Assembly (NCBI GenBank): GCA_031254915.1
Contig: JAIRTL010000123.1
Coordinates: 1-64,000, forward strand
Direction of reading: 5' to 3'
DNA: 64,000 nucleotides
From: Planctomycetota bacterium
GTDB lineage: Bacteria > Planctomycetota > SZUA-567
Shown here in pieces: positions 54,449 through 62,603 of the stretch; positions within the stretch are counted from its first letter, which is position 1, and each line of letters opens with the position of its first letter. The notes below the pieces were generated by a model. That model did not search any database, was not told the DNA's origin, and saw only the letters and a program-made list of their open reading frames with translations. The position numbers and the translations under genes are program-made.

Positions 54449-57127
54449 ATGATCTCGCAGGAACTGCTACAAAGCTTCATCTCCGAGGCATCCGACCTTC
54501 TCGACGACATCGAGCCGGCGTTGGTTGGCTATCCAAAGCTCGGGGAGGAGGCCGAGCGCATGGAAGTGGTCAATCGCGTCTTCCGCCACTTCCACTCGAT
54601 CAAGGGCAGCGCCGGGTTTGTCGGGCTTCACGATATCGCCAGACTCACCCACGAGGCGGAGACGCTTCTCGAGCAATACAGAAAAATGCCCGCCCAGGTC
54701 ATTCCCACCGAGGTCATCGCCATTCTCTGCCGTACGGTCGACTTTCTGCGCATGATGTTCAACAGTCACGGCGAGGATGAGGGCGCGGCTGAGGAAGGCG
54801 CGAGCACGGTCGAATACAGCGAGCTCATCGACGAGATTTCCCATTCCATCCGCTTCGCGAAAACCACCACCGACAGACACGATACGACGGTGGAAATCAC
54901 CAGCGCCGACGAACCCCGCCCCGTCGGCAGACGAACGGGCGTCGTTGTTCGCGGCCCGGGATCGAAGACGAAGACGGAGGGAAAAACCACCCGGATCAGC
55001 CGCAACACCGAGATCAATCGGAAATCGGGCAAAAAAACCAAACCTACGCGCAAGGGACGCGACGGCGTCACCGAAAGACAGCCCCGCGTTCACGAATCGT
55101 CCGACACGGCGAGGATCATCAGGGCAAACACCCAGACCCCGATCGCGAAGGTGAACAGCGGCGAATTTCTCGACCGCTATGTTTCGGAGGCGAACGAGCT
55201 TCTCGAGCAGATAGAGCAGTCGCTTCTCCAATCCGAACAACATCCGGAGCTTGGCAACGAATCGGTCCAGGAGGCGCTCAGGTGCCTGCACAGCTTCAAG
55301 GGCAACAGCGGCCTTATGAACCTGCGCGATCTCGAGCGGATGAGCCACCGCATGGAGTCGGAAGTCGAGACGATCATCGGCAAGGACATCGGCATGGACG
55401 CGGCGACGTTCGATATTCTCCTGCGCATGATCGATGTTCTCAAGCAGGCGATTCTCGATCTCGGCCTCGGCGGAAGCGGCAGCATCCCGGACGCGGACTA
55501 CTACATTTCCATGCTTGACGATTCGAACAGAACCCGAAGCACGGCGACGAAGATCGGCATGGCCGACAGGAACAGGACGATAAACCTGGAACCGCCGCCG
55601 CAACCGAAGCGCGGGAACGTCCAGGCGCAGCCGGAGGACGACGCCGCGGACGCGGGGAAAAAAACGGAAACGCTGAGCGAATGGCTGCGGCCGCAGGGCC
55701 GGCCGTCCCTGCAGGAGGATCTCGGCAACGCCAGGCGCGCGTCCCGCATCATCATCAAGGACACGGACGATGCGAAACCGGCGCGAGACGAAAGCGGCGA
55801 AACGGACGAGACGATCTTCTCCTCCGACAACGCCGCGTCGGCATGCAAGGAATCGAGGAAAGAGCCGGAAGACGACGCGAAAGGCGACAAGACCACCCTC
55901 AATCCGCACAAGTCGGAGCGCCTGTCGGGACAGAAAATCGTCGTTACGCCGCGAAACGACATCCGCGTCGACCTGAACAAGCTCGACTCCATGCTGGATC
56001 TGGTGGGCGAGCTGGTCATCGCCGAGGCGATGGTGACGCGCCACCCGGTGGTCAGCGAAGCGGAGAATGAATCGCTGGAGCGCGCCGTGCACCAGCTCAG
56101 GCGGGTCGCCAATTCCCTTCAGGACATGGCCATGTCCGTGCGCATGATTCCACTGGCCTCCACCTTCAGGCGCATGGTCCGGCTTGTCTACGACCTCTCC
56201 ATCAAGGCGGGCAAACAAGTCGACCTCATTCTTCTCGGCGAAGAGACGGAAGTCGACCGTACCGTCATCGAGCGCATCTCCGACCCGATGGTGCACATCA
56301 TCAGGAACGCCATCGACCACGGCATCGAACCCCCGGAGGAACGGGCGCGCCTCGGAAAGCCGGAAACGGGCCGGGTGACGATAGAGGGCAGACACGAGGG
56401 CGGCGAAGTCTGGATCGTCATCACCGACGACGGCCGCGGCCTCGACCGCGAGGGTATTCTAAAAAAGGCGATCGCCAAGGGCCTGGTGAACGGCGATGGA
56501 TCCGACCTCAGCGACAAACAGGTGTACCACTTCATTTTCGAGCCTGGATTTTCCACCTCGTCCCGGGTGACGGACATCTCCGGCCGCGGCTTCGGCATGG
56601 ATGTGGTGAAGAAAAACATCGAAAAGCTGTCGGGAAAGATCGACATCCGCACGCGTCCGGGCGAGGGGATGGCGGTCATCATGCGCATCCCCCTCACCCT
56701 CGCGATCATCGACGGCATGTTGGTCAGGGCCGGGGAATCGCGCTACATCATCCCCCTCCTTTCCATCCGCGAGTCGCTCAGGCCGGAGCTCGACCAGATC
56801 ACCCACACCCCCGACGGACAGCCGATCATCAAACTTCGCGACGAGCTGATCCCGGTCGTCATGCTCGACGAAGTGTTCAGCCGGGTGAAAATCGAAAACA
56901 GCCTCGAGGACGGAATCCTCATGGTGGTCGAGGGGGAATACGGGGGGACGGTGGCGCTGTTCGCCGACGAGCTTCTTGGCCAGCAGGAAACGGTCATCAA
57001 GGGCCTGACCGGATGGATGAAGCGCTCGCGCGGCGTCTCCGGGTGCACCATTCTCGGCGACGGCGAGGTCGGGCTGATTCTCGACGTCAGCGCGATCGTC
57101 CAGATCGCCGGCCGGGCCGGAGCTTGA
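54449..57127 (+). CDS. cheA: chemotaxis histidine kinase CheA with two Hpt domains
   Basis: CheA is the receptor-coupled kinase that phosphorylates CheY and CheB. The 892-residue protein has two N-terminal Hpt domains: His49 in HSIKGSAGFVGL and His281 in HSFKGNSGLMNL. A long charged linker of about 150 residues follows, then the dimerisation helices (LDSMLDLVGELVIAEAMV), the ATPase domain with HIIRNAIDHGIEPPEER, DDGRGLDREG and GRGFGMDVVK, and the C-terminal CheW-like domain. No typical P2 CheY-binding domain is evident between the Hpt units. It is followed by cheW and an MCP gene in the same direction. Confidence 0.95.
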   Translation: MISQELLQSFISEASDLLDDIEPALVGYPKLGEEAERMEVVNRVFRHFHSIKGSAGFVGLHDIARLTHEAETLLEQYRKMPAQVIPTEVIAILCRTVDFLRMMFNSHGEDEGAAEEGASTVEYSELIDEISHSIRFAKTTTDRHDTTVEITSADEPRPVGRRTGVVVRGPGSKTKTEGKTTRISRNTEINRKSGKKTKPTRKGRDGVTERQPRVHESSDTARIIRANTQTPIAKVNSGEFLDRYVSEANELLEQIEQSLLQSEQHPELGNESVQEALRCLHSFKGNSGLMNLRDLERMSHRMESEVETIIGKDIGMDAATFDILLRMIDVLKQAILDLGLGGSGSIPDADYYISMLDDSNRTRSTATKIGMADRNRTINLEPPPQPKRGNVQAQPEDDAADAGKKTETLSEWLRPQGRPSLQEDLGNARRASRIIIKDTDDAKPARDESGETDETIFSSDNAASACKESRKEPEDDAKGDKTTLNPHKSERLSGQKIVVTPRNDIRVDLNKLDSMLDLVGELVIAEAMVTRHPVVSEAENESLERAVHQLRRVANSLQDMAMSVRMIPLASTFRRMVRLVYDLSIKAGKQVDLILLGEETEVDRTVIERISDPMVHIIRNAIDHGIEPPEERARLGKPETGRVTIEGRHEGGEVWIVITDDGRGLDREGILKKAIAKGLVNGDGSDLSDKQVYHFIFEPGFSTSSRVTDISGRGFGMDVVKKNIEKLSGKIDIRTRPGEGMAVIMRIPLTLAIIDGMLVRAGESRYIIPLLSIRESLRPELDQITHTPDGQPIIKLRDELIPVVMLDEVFSRVKIENSLEDGILMVVEGEYGGTVALFADELLGQQETVIKGLTGWMKRSRGVSGCTILGDGEVGLILDVSAIVQIAGRAGA

Positions 57128-57185
57128 AGCAGGGCGCAACGCGCCGTCGCGGAGGCGCCCATAGCAGGATGAAGGAGACGACCGG

Positions 57186-57689
57186 ATGCGCCAATCCATG
57201 ATAGACGACCTCTGGGGCGAAGAGGAGGAAGACGAGGATACCCAGAAGGACCGCTACCTCACCTTCCATCTCGGCGGCGAAGACTACGCCCTGGAAATCC
57301 GGCATGTGACGGAAATCATCAGCATCCAAAAAATAACCGAGGTCCCCGACCTCCCCGATTTCGTGAAGGGGGTCATCAATCTTCGGGGCCAAGTCATACC
57401 AGCGATCGACCTCAGGCTGCGCTTCGGGCTTCCCGCCAAGGGATACGACGAGCGCACCTGCATCATCATCACCAGGATGAACGACATCCCGGTGGGCGTC
57501 ATCGTCGACACGGTGAACGAGGTGCTGGACATTCCCGCCGACCGGATCTCGCCGCCGCCGTCCGTGCAGAGGGGCACGGCGCACCGGTTCGTCGAGGGCC
57601 TGGGACAGGCGGGGGACTCCGTGAAGATCATTCTCAACGCCCAGAAACTGCTGCACGGCGACGAACTCGACATGCTCGACATGCAATAG
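57186..57689 (+). CDS. cheW: chemotaxis coupling protein CheW (second copy)
   Basis: This 167-residue CheW couples CheA to receptors. The CheW core is clear: YLTFHLGGEDYALEIRHVTE, FVKGVINLRGQVIPAIDLRL and VGVIVDTVNEVLDI. It has an acidic N-terminal extension (WGEEEEDEDTQ) missing from the CheW at 11807. AAGGAGACGACC precedes the ATG. Its place between cheA and an MCP makes it the likely dedicated partner of this array. Confidence 0.95.
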   Translation: MRQSMIDDLWGEEEEDEDTQKDRYLTFHLGGEDYALEIRHVTEIISIQKITEVPDLPDFVKGVINLRGQVIPAIDLRLRFGLPAKGYDERTCIIITRMNDIPVGVIVDTVNEVLDIPADRISPPPSVQRGTAHRFVEGLGQAGDSVKIILNAQKLLHGDELDMLDMQ

Positions 57690-57735
57690 CCGCCCTCGCT
57701 TCCACCCCTCGTTCCGGATAAGGCAGGCCAGCCCA

Positions 57736-59445
57736 ATGAATTTTTCCAGACTGATCGGTATTGGAAACCTCTTCCTCGCGATCGCGGCCGGCCTCGTCGC
57801 GCTGATCGCGTCGGCGCTCCTGCTGCTTCCTTTGGCGCGCGCCGGCCTTGTGCGGGAAGACGCCAATCCCGACAACGCCGCCCTGGCTTTCGCGGCGGCG
57901 GCGGGCTGCCTGTCGGTCGCTGCGACGGCGATCGTTTCCTATTGCCTGCACAGGCGGTCGCTGAAAACCTACGACCGGATCAGTCGAACCGTTTTCGACG
58001 CCGCCCGGGCGGGCATCATCGTCCTCGACGAAAACAACCGCTATTTCTCGATGAACGGGATGGCGGAAAGCATACTCGGCCTGAACCGGGACGAGGCGTT
58101 CGGCGTCGACGCCGGCTCCCTCGCGTCGGGGAACGCCGAGTGCGCGACCTATGCCGGCCGGGAATACAGCGTCGATTCGTGCGAGGTCGACCTCCGGCGC
58201 GCCGGCGGCCCGGGAAGGATCGTCTTCCTCCGCGACGTCACCCGACAGCGGACCGCCGAGACGACGCTCAAGAAGATTTTCGGGGCGATCGCGTCGTTGC
58301 AGGCGCATACGTCGAGGATTTCGGACGCATCCTTCACCCTCTCGCAGGGGGCGGCGGAACAGGCGTCCTCCCTTTCCGCCATCACGGCGTCGCTCGGCGA
58401 AATCAACGCGAAAAGCCAGGGAAGCTCGGACGCGGCGTCCCACGGCACGCAAATCGCCGTCAAGGCGCGCGAAGCGGCGGAGCGCTCGGGATCGGAGATC
58501 GCCAACGCCCTCACAGCCATGACTGACGTCCAGGAAGCCGGCATCCGCATCGCCAGAATCGTGAAATTCATCGACGACATCGCCTTCCAGACAACTCTCC
58601 TGGCGCTGAACGCGGCGGTCGAGGCCGCGCGCGCCGGCGCTCAGGGCAAAGGCTTCGCCGTCGTCGCCGGCGAAGTGCGGAATCTGTCGGGGCGTAGCGC
58701 CAAGGCGGCGAAGGACACGGCGGCGATGGTCGAGGACGTCACCGAGCGCATCGGCAACGCCGGCACCTTCATCAACCGGCTCGAGGAGATGCTGAAAAAC
58801 ATCGTCGAGGACGCGATCGGCATGGCCGACTCCACCGCCTCCGCAACCGCCGCTTCGCTCGAGCAGGCGGAGGGAATCCAGAAGGTGGATCAGGAACTGC
58901 GCCAACTCGACTCCATGACCCAAAACACGATGAACGCCGCGGAGAACGCCGCCGTCACCGCGCGCGAGCTCGCCAATCAGGTCGCGGACATCAGGGCGCT
59001 GGTCGACTCGATCGCCGGGGAAATCCTCCTCGAGGAACGGAAAACGCCCCGAACATCGGTCCTGGCCGGGCGCGCCCCGGGTGAAACACGAATGGGAGAC
59101 GACGGATATTCTCGAATCCTCGATTTTCCCCGCGGCGCCGGTAACGAACGCCGCAGAAAGGACGATTCGTTCGGACGTAACGACTGGTCCGCCGAAAGCT
59201 GGCGCCGCCCGAACGGCGGCGATCCGAATGTCTCGCGGCCGGAACCGGTTCGCGGCGGGGATAAGCGGTACGGCCCGGGAAACGGCGACTCGGCGTTCGA
59301 CACCGACGACGTTGGGTGGGTGCGCGCCGGCTCGCCGGACCGGCGGAACGCCGGAGCGCTTTCCGCCTCGCCGGAAAACGACGCCCAGGTGGTGCCGCCG
59401 ACGCAGAAGATCATTCTGGACGACTCGGAGTTCGGACGGTATTGA
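57736..59445 (+). CDS. methyl-accepting chemotaxis protein with cytoplasmic PAS domain
   Basis: The 569-residue receptor has two close membrane spans (about 8-33 and 48-68) with hardly any periplasmic domain, then a PAS domain (ARAGIIVLDENNRYFSMNGM, about 90-185) and the signalling domain with the conserved tip DDIAFQTTLLALNAAVEAAR. There is no obvious HAMP. Sensing is therefore probably cytoplasmic, through the PAS domain. The last 110 residues are a Gly/Arg/Asp-rich disordered tail ending DDSEFGRY, without a clear NWETF-type CheR-binding pentapeptide. It is the third gene of the cheA operon. Confidence 0.93.
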   Translation: MNFSRLIGIGNLFLAIAAGLVALIASALLLLPLARAGLVREDANPDNAALAFAAAAGCLSVAATAIVSYCLHRRSLKTYDRISRTVFDAARAGIIVLDENNRYFSMNGMAESILGLNRDEAFGVDAGSLASGNAECATYAGREYSVDSCEVDLRRAGGPGRIVFLRDVTRQRTAETTLKKIFGAIASLQAHTSRISDASFTLSQGAAEQASSLSAITASLGEINAKSQGSSDAASHGTQIAVKAREAAERSGSEIANALTAMTDVQEAGIRIARIVKFIDDIAFQTTLLALNAAVEAARAGAQGKGFAVVAGEVRNLSGRSAKAAKDTAAMVEDVTERIGNAGTFINRLEEMLKNIVEDAIGMADSTASATAASLEQAEGIQKVDQELRQLDSMTQNTMNAAENAAVTARELANQVADIRALVDSIAGEILLEERKTPRTSVLAGRAPGETRMGDDGYSRILDFPRGAGNERRRKDDSFGRNDWSAESWRRPNGGDPNVSRPEPVRGGDKRYGPGNGDSAFDTDDVGWVRAGSPDRRNAGALSASPENDAQVVPPTQKIILDDSEFGRY

Positions 59446-59566
59446 CGGACTGGAGCGCTCGTCGACCGCGAAGTCGTCGCGGCGCTAATAACGGAACACG
59501 CGGCAAGGTCCGAACGCTCCGCCCGTATGCGGAGTGGCCCCGATAGGCGTTTATAAGGAGATTGGG

Positions 59567-60568
59567 ATGAAGAGATGGATGTTTGCGGTGATGGCGGCGG
59601 TGATGTTCGCCGGAGCTTTCGCGGCGGCGGGCGAGGTCATCGGCGTGGCGATGCCGACCCAGTCGGAGGAACGGTGGGTTCTCGACCTCCAGACCATGGT
59701 CTCCGAGGGCAGGAAGCTCGGACTCGACGTCCGCACCCAGATCGCCAGAAACGACCAGATGCAGCAGAACAACCAGATCGACCAACTCGTGGCGCAGGGA
59801 TGCAGGGTCATCATCATCGCCCCCCACGACGGTGACAGCGCCGCCGCCGCCGTCAACAAGGCGCGCCAGGACGGCGTGAAGATCATCGCCTACGACCGGC
59901 TCATCACCAATTGCGAATACGAGGCCTTCGCCGGCTTCAACAGCGTCCAGATCGGCAACCTCCAGGGCAAATGGCTCACCGAGCGCGCCCCGAAGGGCAA
60001 CTACATCTGCCTCTCCGGCGCCCCCACCGACTTCAACTCCCAGATCTACCACGACGGCGCGATGGAATACATTCGGCCGCTCGTCGACAAGGGCGACATC
60101 ACCATCGTCGTCGACCAGCCGGTGATCGACTGGCAGCCGGTGAACGCGCAGCGCATCGTCGAGAACGCGCTCACCAAGGCGAACAACGACGTCGTCGCCG
60201 TCCTCGCGCCGAACGACGGCACGGCCGGCGGCGCCATCGCCGCGCTCGAGGCCCAGGGCCTCGCCGGAAAGGTCTTCGTTTCCGGGCAGGACGCCGAAGT
60301 CTCCGCGATTCAGCGCATCGTCCGCGGCGTCCAGGGCATGACCGTCCTCGTCGACACCCGGGAACTCGGCAAGGCGGCCGTAACCATGGCCCAGCGCATG
60401 CTCCGCAACGAACCGATCGACGACCTGACCAAAGGCCATGTCGAATACAACGGCGTCATGGACATTCCGGCCGTTCTCCTCGACACCGCGTCCGTCGACA
60501 TCACAAATTACGGGGAACTCCTCTTCGACAGCGGCTATATGAAGCGCGAAGACGTATTCGGCGACTAG
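59567..60568 (+). CDS. sugar ABC transporter substrate-binding protein (XylF/RbsB-like)
   Basis: This periplasmic binding protein of 333 residues has a signal peptide (MKRWMFAVMAAVMFAGAFA) and the type I fold: EVIGVAMPTQSEERW, NQIDQLVAQGCRVIIIAPHDG, AYDRLITNCEYEAFAGFNS and AVLAPNDGTAGGAIAALEAQG. These motifs are closest to D-xylose-binding XylF by memory of the family. The ATG follows AAGGAG. No ATPase or permease gene is near, so it is an orphan in this window and may serve a transporter elsewhere, or a receptor. A family A repeat begins in its stop codon. Confidence 0.85.
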   Translation: MKRWMFAVMAAVMFAGAFAAAGEVIGVAMPTQSEERWVLDLQTMVSEGRKLGLDVRTQIARNDQMQQNNQIDQLVAQGCRVIIIAPHDGDSAAAAVNKARQDGVKIIAYDRLITNCEYEAFAGFNSVQIGNLQGKWLTERAPKGNYICLSGAPTDFNSQIYHDGAMEYIRPLVDKGDITIVVDQPVIDWQPVNAQRIVENALTKANNDVVAVLAPNDGTAGGAIAALEAQGLAGKVFVSGQDAEVSAIQRIVRGVQGMTVLVDTRELGKAAVTMAQRMLRNEPIDDLTKGHVEYNGVMDIPAVLLDTASVDITNYGELLFDSGYMKREDVFGD

Positions 60569-60667
60569 CGCATTTTCGGAGATGATTTGTCCCTGTTGCG
60601 TTTTCGGACTCAACTGCGCCAGCCAAAACGCGCCGGGAAATGATCAACTATTTGTGAAAACGCTGTA
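60565..60667 (+). repeat. family A fold-back repeat, copy 2
   Basis: The element starts with CTAGCGCATTTTCGG, where TAG is the stop codon of the sugar-binding protein gene, and ends GTGAAAACGCTGTA. It aligns with the minus-strand element at 13959-14063 across about 103 bases, including the core GTTGCGTTTTCGGACTCAA and ACGCGCCGGG. The two ends are inverted repeats of each other. Confidence 0.75.
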
Positions 60668-60708
60668 AAGTCGGCGGAGCGCCACGAACGAGGAACGATT
60701 TCGCTTCG

Positions 60709-60741
60709 CGCCCCCGGGGGACGACGCCTCGGGGGCGTTTT
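60709..60741 (+). terminator. terminator-like hairpin just upstream of the nagB-like gene
   Basis: CGCCCCCG (60709-60716) pairs with CGGGGGCG (60730-60737), followed by TTTT. It ends about 22 bases before the ATG of the nagB-like gene. It may end the binding-protein transcript or act as an attenuator in the leader of the next gene. Confidence 0.55.
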
Positions 60742-60763
60742 CCAGAGGGATGAAAGGACAACA

Positions 60764-61699
60764 ATGGCTCCACGTCGCAATGAAAGCCGTGTCGCACCCG
60801 GCTGGTGGGACTACACCACCCTCGACAAAAAAATTCTGAACGCGGCCGCCAAGCTCACGGAAAAGGACTTGCCGAAGCTTTCGCGAAAAGGTTTCCAGGT
60901 CAGAATCCACGATACTGTCCAGGAATTCTACAACGCCGAGGCGCTTGAATACATCGAGGCATGGATGCAGGCGACGCCGAAGCGTCCGGCCGGCATCTGC
61001 GGCCCGGTCGGCCCGGTGGAACAGCTTCCCCTGGTCGCGCAGATCGTCAATTCGATCGGCCTCGACCTCAAACATGCCCACTTTTGGGGCATGGACGAAT
61101 GGGTCAAGAACGGCAAGACGGTGGGCAAGGATTTCCCGCTCGGCTTTTTCAAGGCCGACTGGGACCTCTGCTTCAGCCGCATCGACCCGAAGCTGCGCAT
61201 GCCCATGGCGAACCTCCATTTTCCGGACATGGACGTCAAGCGCTACGTCGACAGCTGGAATAGCGCCCGCTGCGTGATCATGCAGGGCGGCCAGGGCGAG
61301 GTGAAGCACTGGGCGTTCAACGATCCGCCGCGCCGCGAAGGCGACTACGTCGATCAGCCGCCGCCGCCGGAAGCGTACCGCAAACTCGGCGCCCGGATGC
61401 TCGACCTGCATCCCCTCACCATGATCCAGAACGCCCGCACCTCCGGGGGCGGACGGGTCCAGGACGTCCCGCATCAGGCGATGACGGTTGGACCGCGGGA
61501 AACGTGGAAGGCGGAATGCGTCTCCATCTGGCATCCCGGATTCCACGACAATCCGCTCGGCATCCGCCTGACCGCGTACATGATTTCCAAAAGGATCATG
61601 GATACGTCGGTGCCGATGTCGCTCCTCGCGGATCACCCGAACGTCCGCTTCAACTACCTCAGGCCAGGCATCGGTTCGTGCGCGGTGGACATCCATTAA
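60764..61699 (+). CDS. divergent glucosamine-6-phosphate deaminase/isomerase-like protein
   Basis: The 311-residue protein belongs to the NagB/RpiA/SugarP isomerase group. [11 protein letters not shown] corresponds to the catalytic-Asp region of NagB (MDEY), and [15 protein letters not shown] to the NagB GVDGHIAFNEP loop, with the histidine kept but the preceding Asp-Gly changed to Glu-Val-Lys. The N-terminal 60 residues and the stretch [16 protein letters not shown] differ from standard NagB. It may act on another amino-sugar or sugar phosphate. AAAGGACAACA precedes the ATG. No nagA or other amino-sugar gene is adjacent. Confidence 0.72.
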   Translation: MAPRRNESRVAPGWWDYTTLDKKILNAAAKLTEKDLPKLSRKGFQVRIHDTVQEFYNAEALEYIEAWMQATPKRPAGICGPVGPVEQLPLVAQIVNSIGLDLKHAHFWGMDEWVKNGKTVGKDFPLGFFKADWDLCFSRIDPKLRMPMANLHFPDMDVKRYVDSWNSARCVIMQGGQGEVKHWAFNDPPRREGDYVDQPPPPEAYRKLGARMLDLHPLTMIQNARTSGGGRVQDVPHQAMTVGPRETWKAECVSIWHPGFHDNPLGIRLTAYMISKRIMDTSVPMSLLADHPNVRFNYLRPGIGSCAVDIH

Positions 61700-61774
61700 A
61701 CGCCGTCGATGGACGCCTGGATGAAACGATGGGAGTTCCACTCTTGCGGGACGCGGTGTTGCCGCGCCGGGCAC

Positions 61775-61894
61775 GGCCCGAAATTGTGAAAACGGGGGAT
61801 GGGGGAGGGCCCTGTTCCGCATCTGCTTCCCTTGGCCGTTTCATCGCCGCGCCCAGTTTGGGGAATCACGACTCCGGACAGTGAGCGGCATATG
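61775..61894 (-). repeat. family B fold-back repeat, copy 4 (inverted)
   Basis: Read on the minus strand this copy begins ATATGCCGCTCACTGTCCGG and runs through AGTCGTGATTCC, CGGCCAAGGGAAGCAGATGC, a C-rich stretch and CGTTTTCACAATTTCGGGCC. The terminal inverted repeats are at 61775-61789 and 61866-61879. It lies downstream of the nagB-like gene. Confidence 0.72.
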
Positions 61895-61958
61895 ATTCCG
61901 TCTGAAACAACCACTTCCCGATGGATTTAATTGCGCATTGCAGGTATACTTTCAGGCT

Positions 61959-61984
61959 CGGCCCATCCCTTCGCGGATGGGCCG
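61959..61984 (+). promoter_or_regulatory. leader hairpin upstream of thpR-metH
   Basis: A perfect 10-bp stem CGGCCCATCC / GGATGGGCCG with loop CTTCGC lies about 50 bases before the thpR start. TATACT at 61945-61950 just before it could be a -10 element, which would put the hairpin near the 5' end of the message. Confidence 0.4.
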
Positions 61985-62036
61985 ACATATGTTTTACCAT
62001 GTAGCGACGCCTTCGTCGCGATTCGAAGGATTTGCC

Positions 62037-62603
62037 GTGATCAGATCTTTCATAGGAGTCGAGATAGCGGATGGCGTTCGGAAGGCGATCGCGGACGATC
62101 TCCGCGCGCTCAAGGCCGTAGCGCCGCGCGTGAAGTGGGTAAAACCAGACAACTTCCACCTGACGCTGAAATTTCTCGGCGACGTCAGGGAAAACGACCT
62201 GAAGGAATTGTTCGACGCGCTCGATGCCGCGCTTGGCGGCCGCGGCGGTTTCGTCATCGGCATGAAAGGCGTATTCGCGCTGCCGAACCGGCGCTGTCCG
62301 CGCGTGGTCGCGGTCGGCGTCGACGACGGCGCCGACGAAATGATCGCGCTCAACTCCCTGGTCGAGGAAACGTGCGCCAGGCTCGGGTATCCCGTGGAAA
62401 AACGCCCGTACCGTCCGCACATCACGCTCGGCCGCGTCAAACTCCCCGATGACGCCCAGGGCCTGCCGGAGGCGGTCGGCATGCTTGGCGACTCCTCTTA
62501 CGGCTTTTCTGACGTCGACGAAGCGGTTGTTTTCATGAGCGAGCTTCGCCGTTCCGGCCCGGTGCACTCGTCCATGCTGCATATTGGACTTTCACGCCTA
62601 TGA
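62037..62603 (+). CDS. thpR: RNA 2',3'-cyclic phosphodiesterase
   Basis: ThpR (LigT-type) is a 2H phosphoesterase that opens 2',3'-cyclic phosphates on RNA. The two catalytic H-x-T-x motifs are HLTLKFLG and HITLGRVK, about 90 residues apart, and the protein has 188 residues, as usual. GTG 62037 follows AAGGATTTGCC and gives the standard N terminus VIRSFIGVEI; the open frame upstream of it crosses the leader hairpin and is not expected to be coding. It overlaps metH by four bases (ATGA). Confidence 0.92.
   Translation: MIRSFIGVEIADGVRKAIADDLRALKAVAPRVKWVKPDNFHLTLKFLGDVRENDLKELFDALDAALGGRGGFVIGMKGVFALPNRRCPRVVAVGVDDGADEMIALNSLVEETCARLGYPVEKRPYRPHITLGRVKLPDDAQGLPEAVGMLGDSSYGFSDVDEAVVFMSELRRSGPVHSSMLHIGLSRL

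Noticed and set aside
54467-56395. 642-codon minus-strand frame opposite cheA
   Set aside because: It is the antisense of the first two thirds of cheA, has no ribosome site or recognisable domain, and is typical of GC-rich DNA.
57634-58923. 429-codon minus-strand frame opposite the MCP gene
   Set aside because: Antisense of the MCP signalling domain, with no start signal and no known fold.
61659-61914. Short frames over the family B repeat that give similar peptides at different copies
   Set aside because: The peptide likeness follows from DNA likeness of the repeat. Start codons, frames and lengths differ between copies, so no shared gene is supported.
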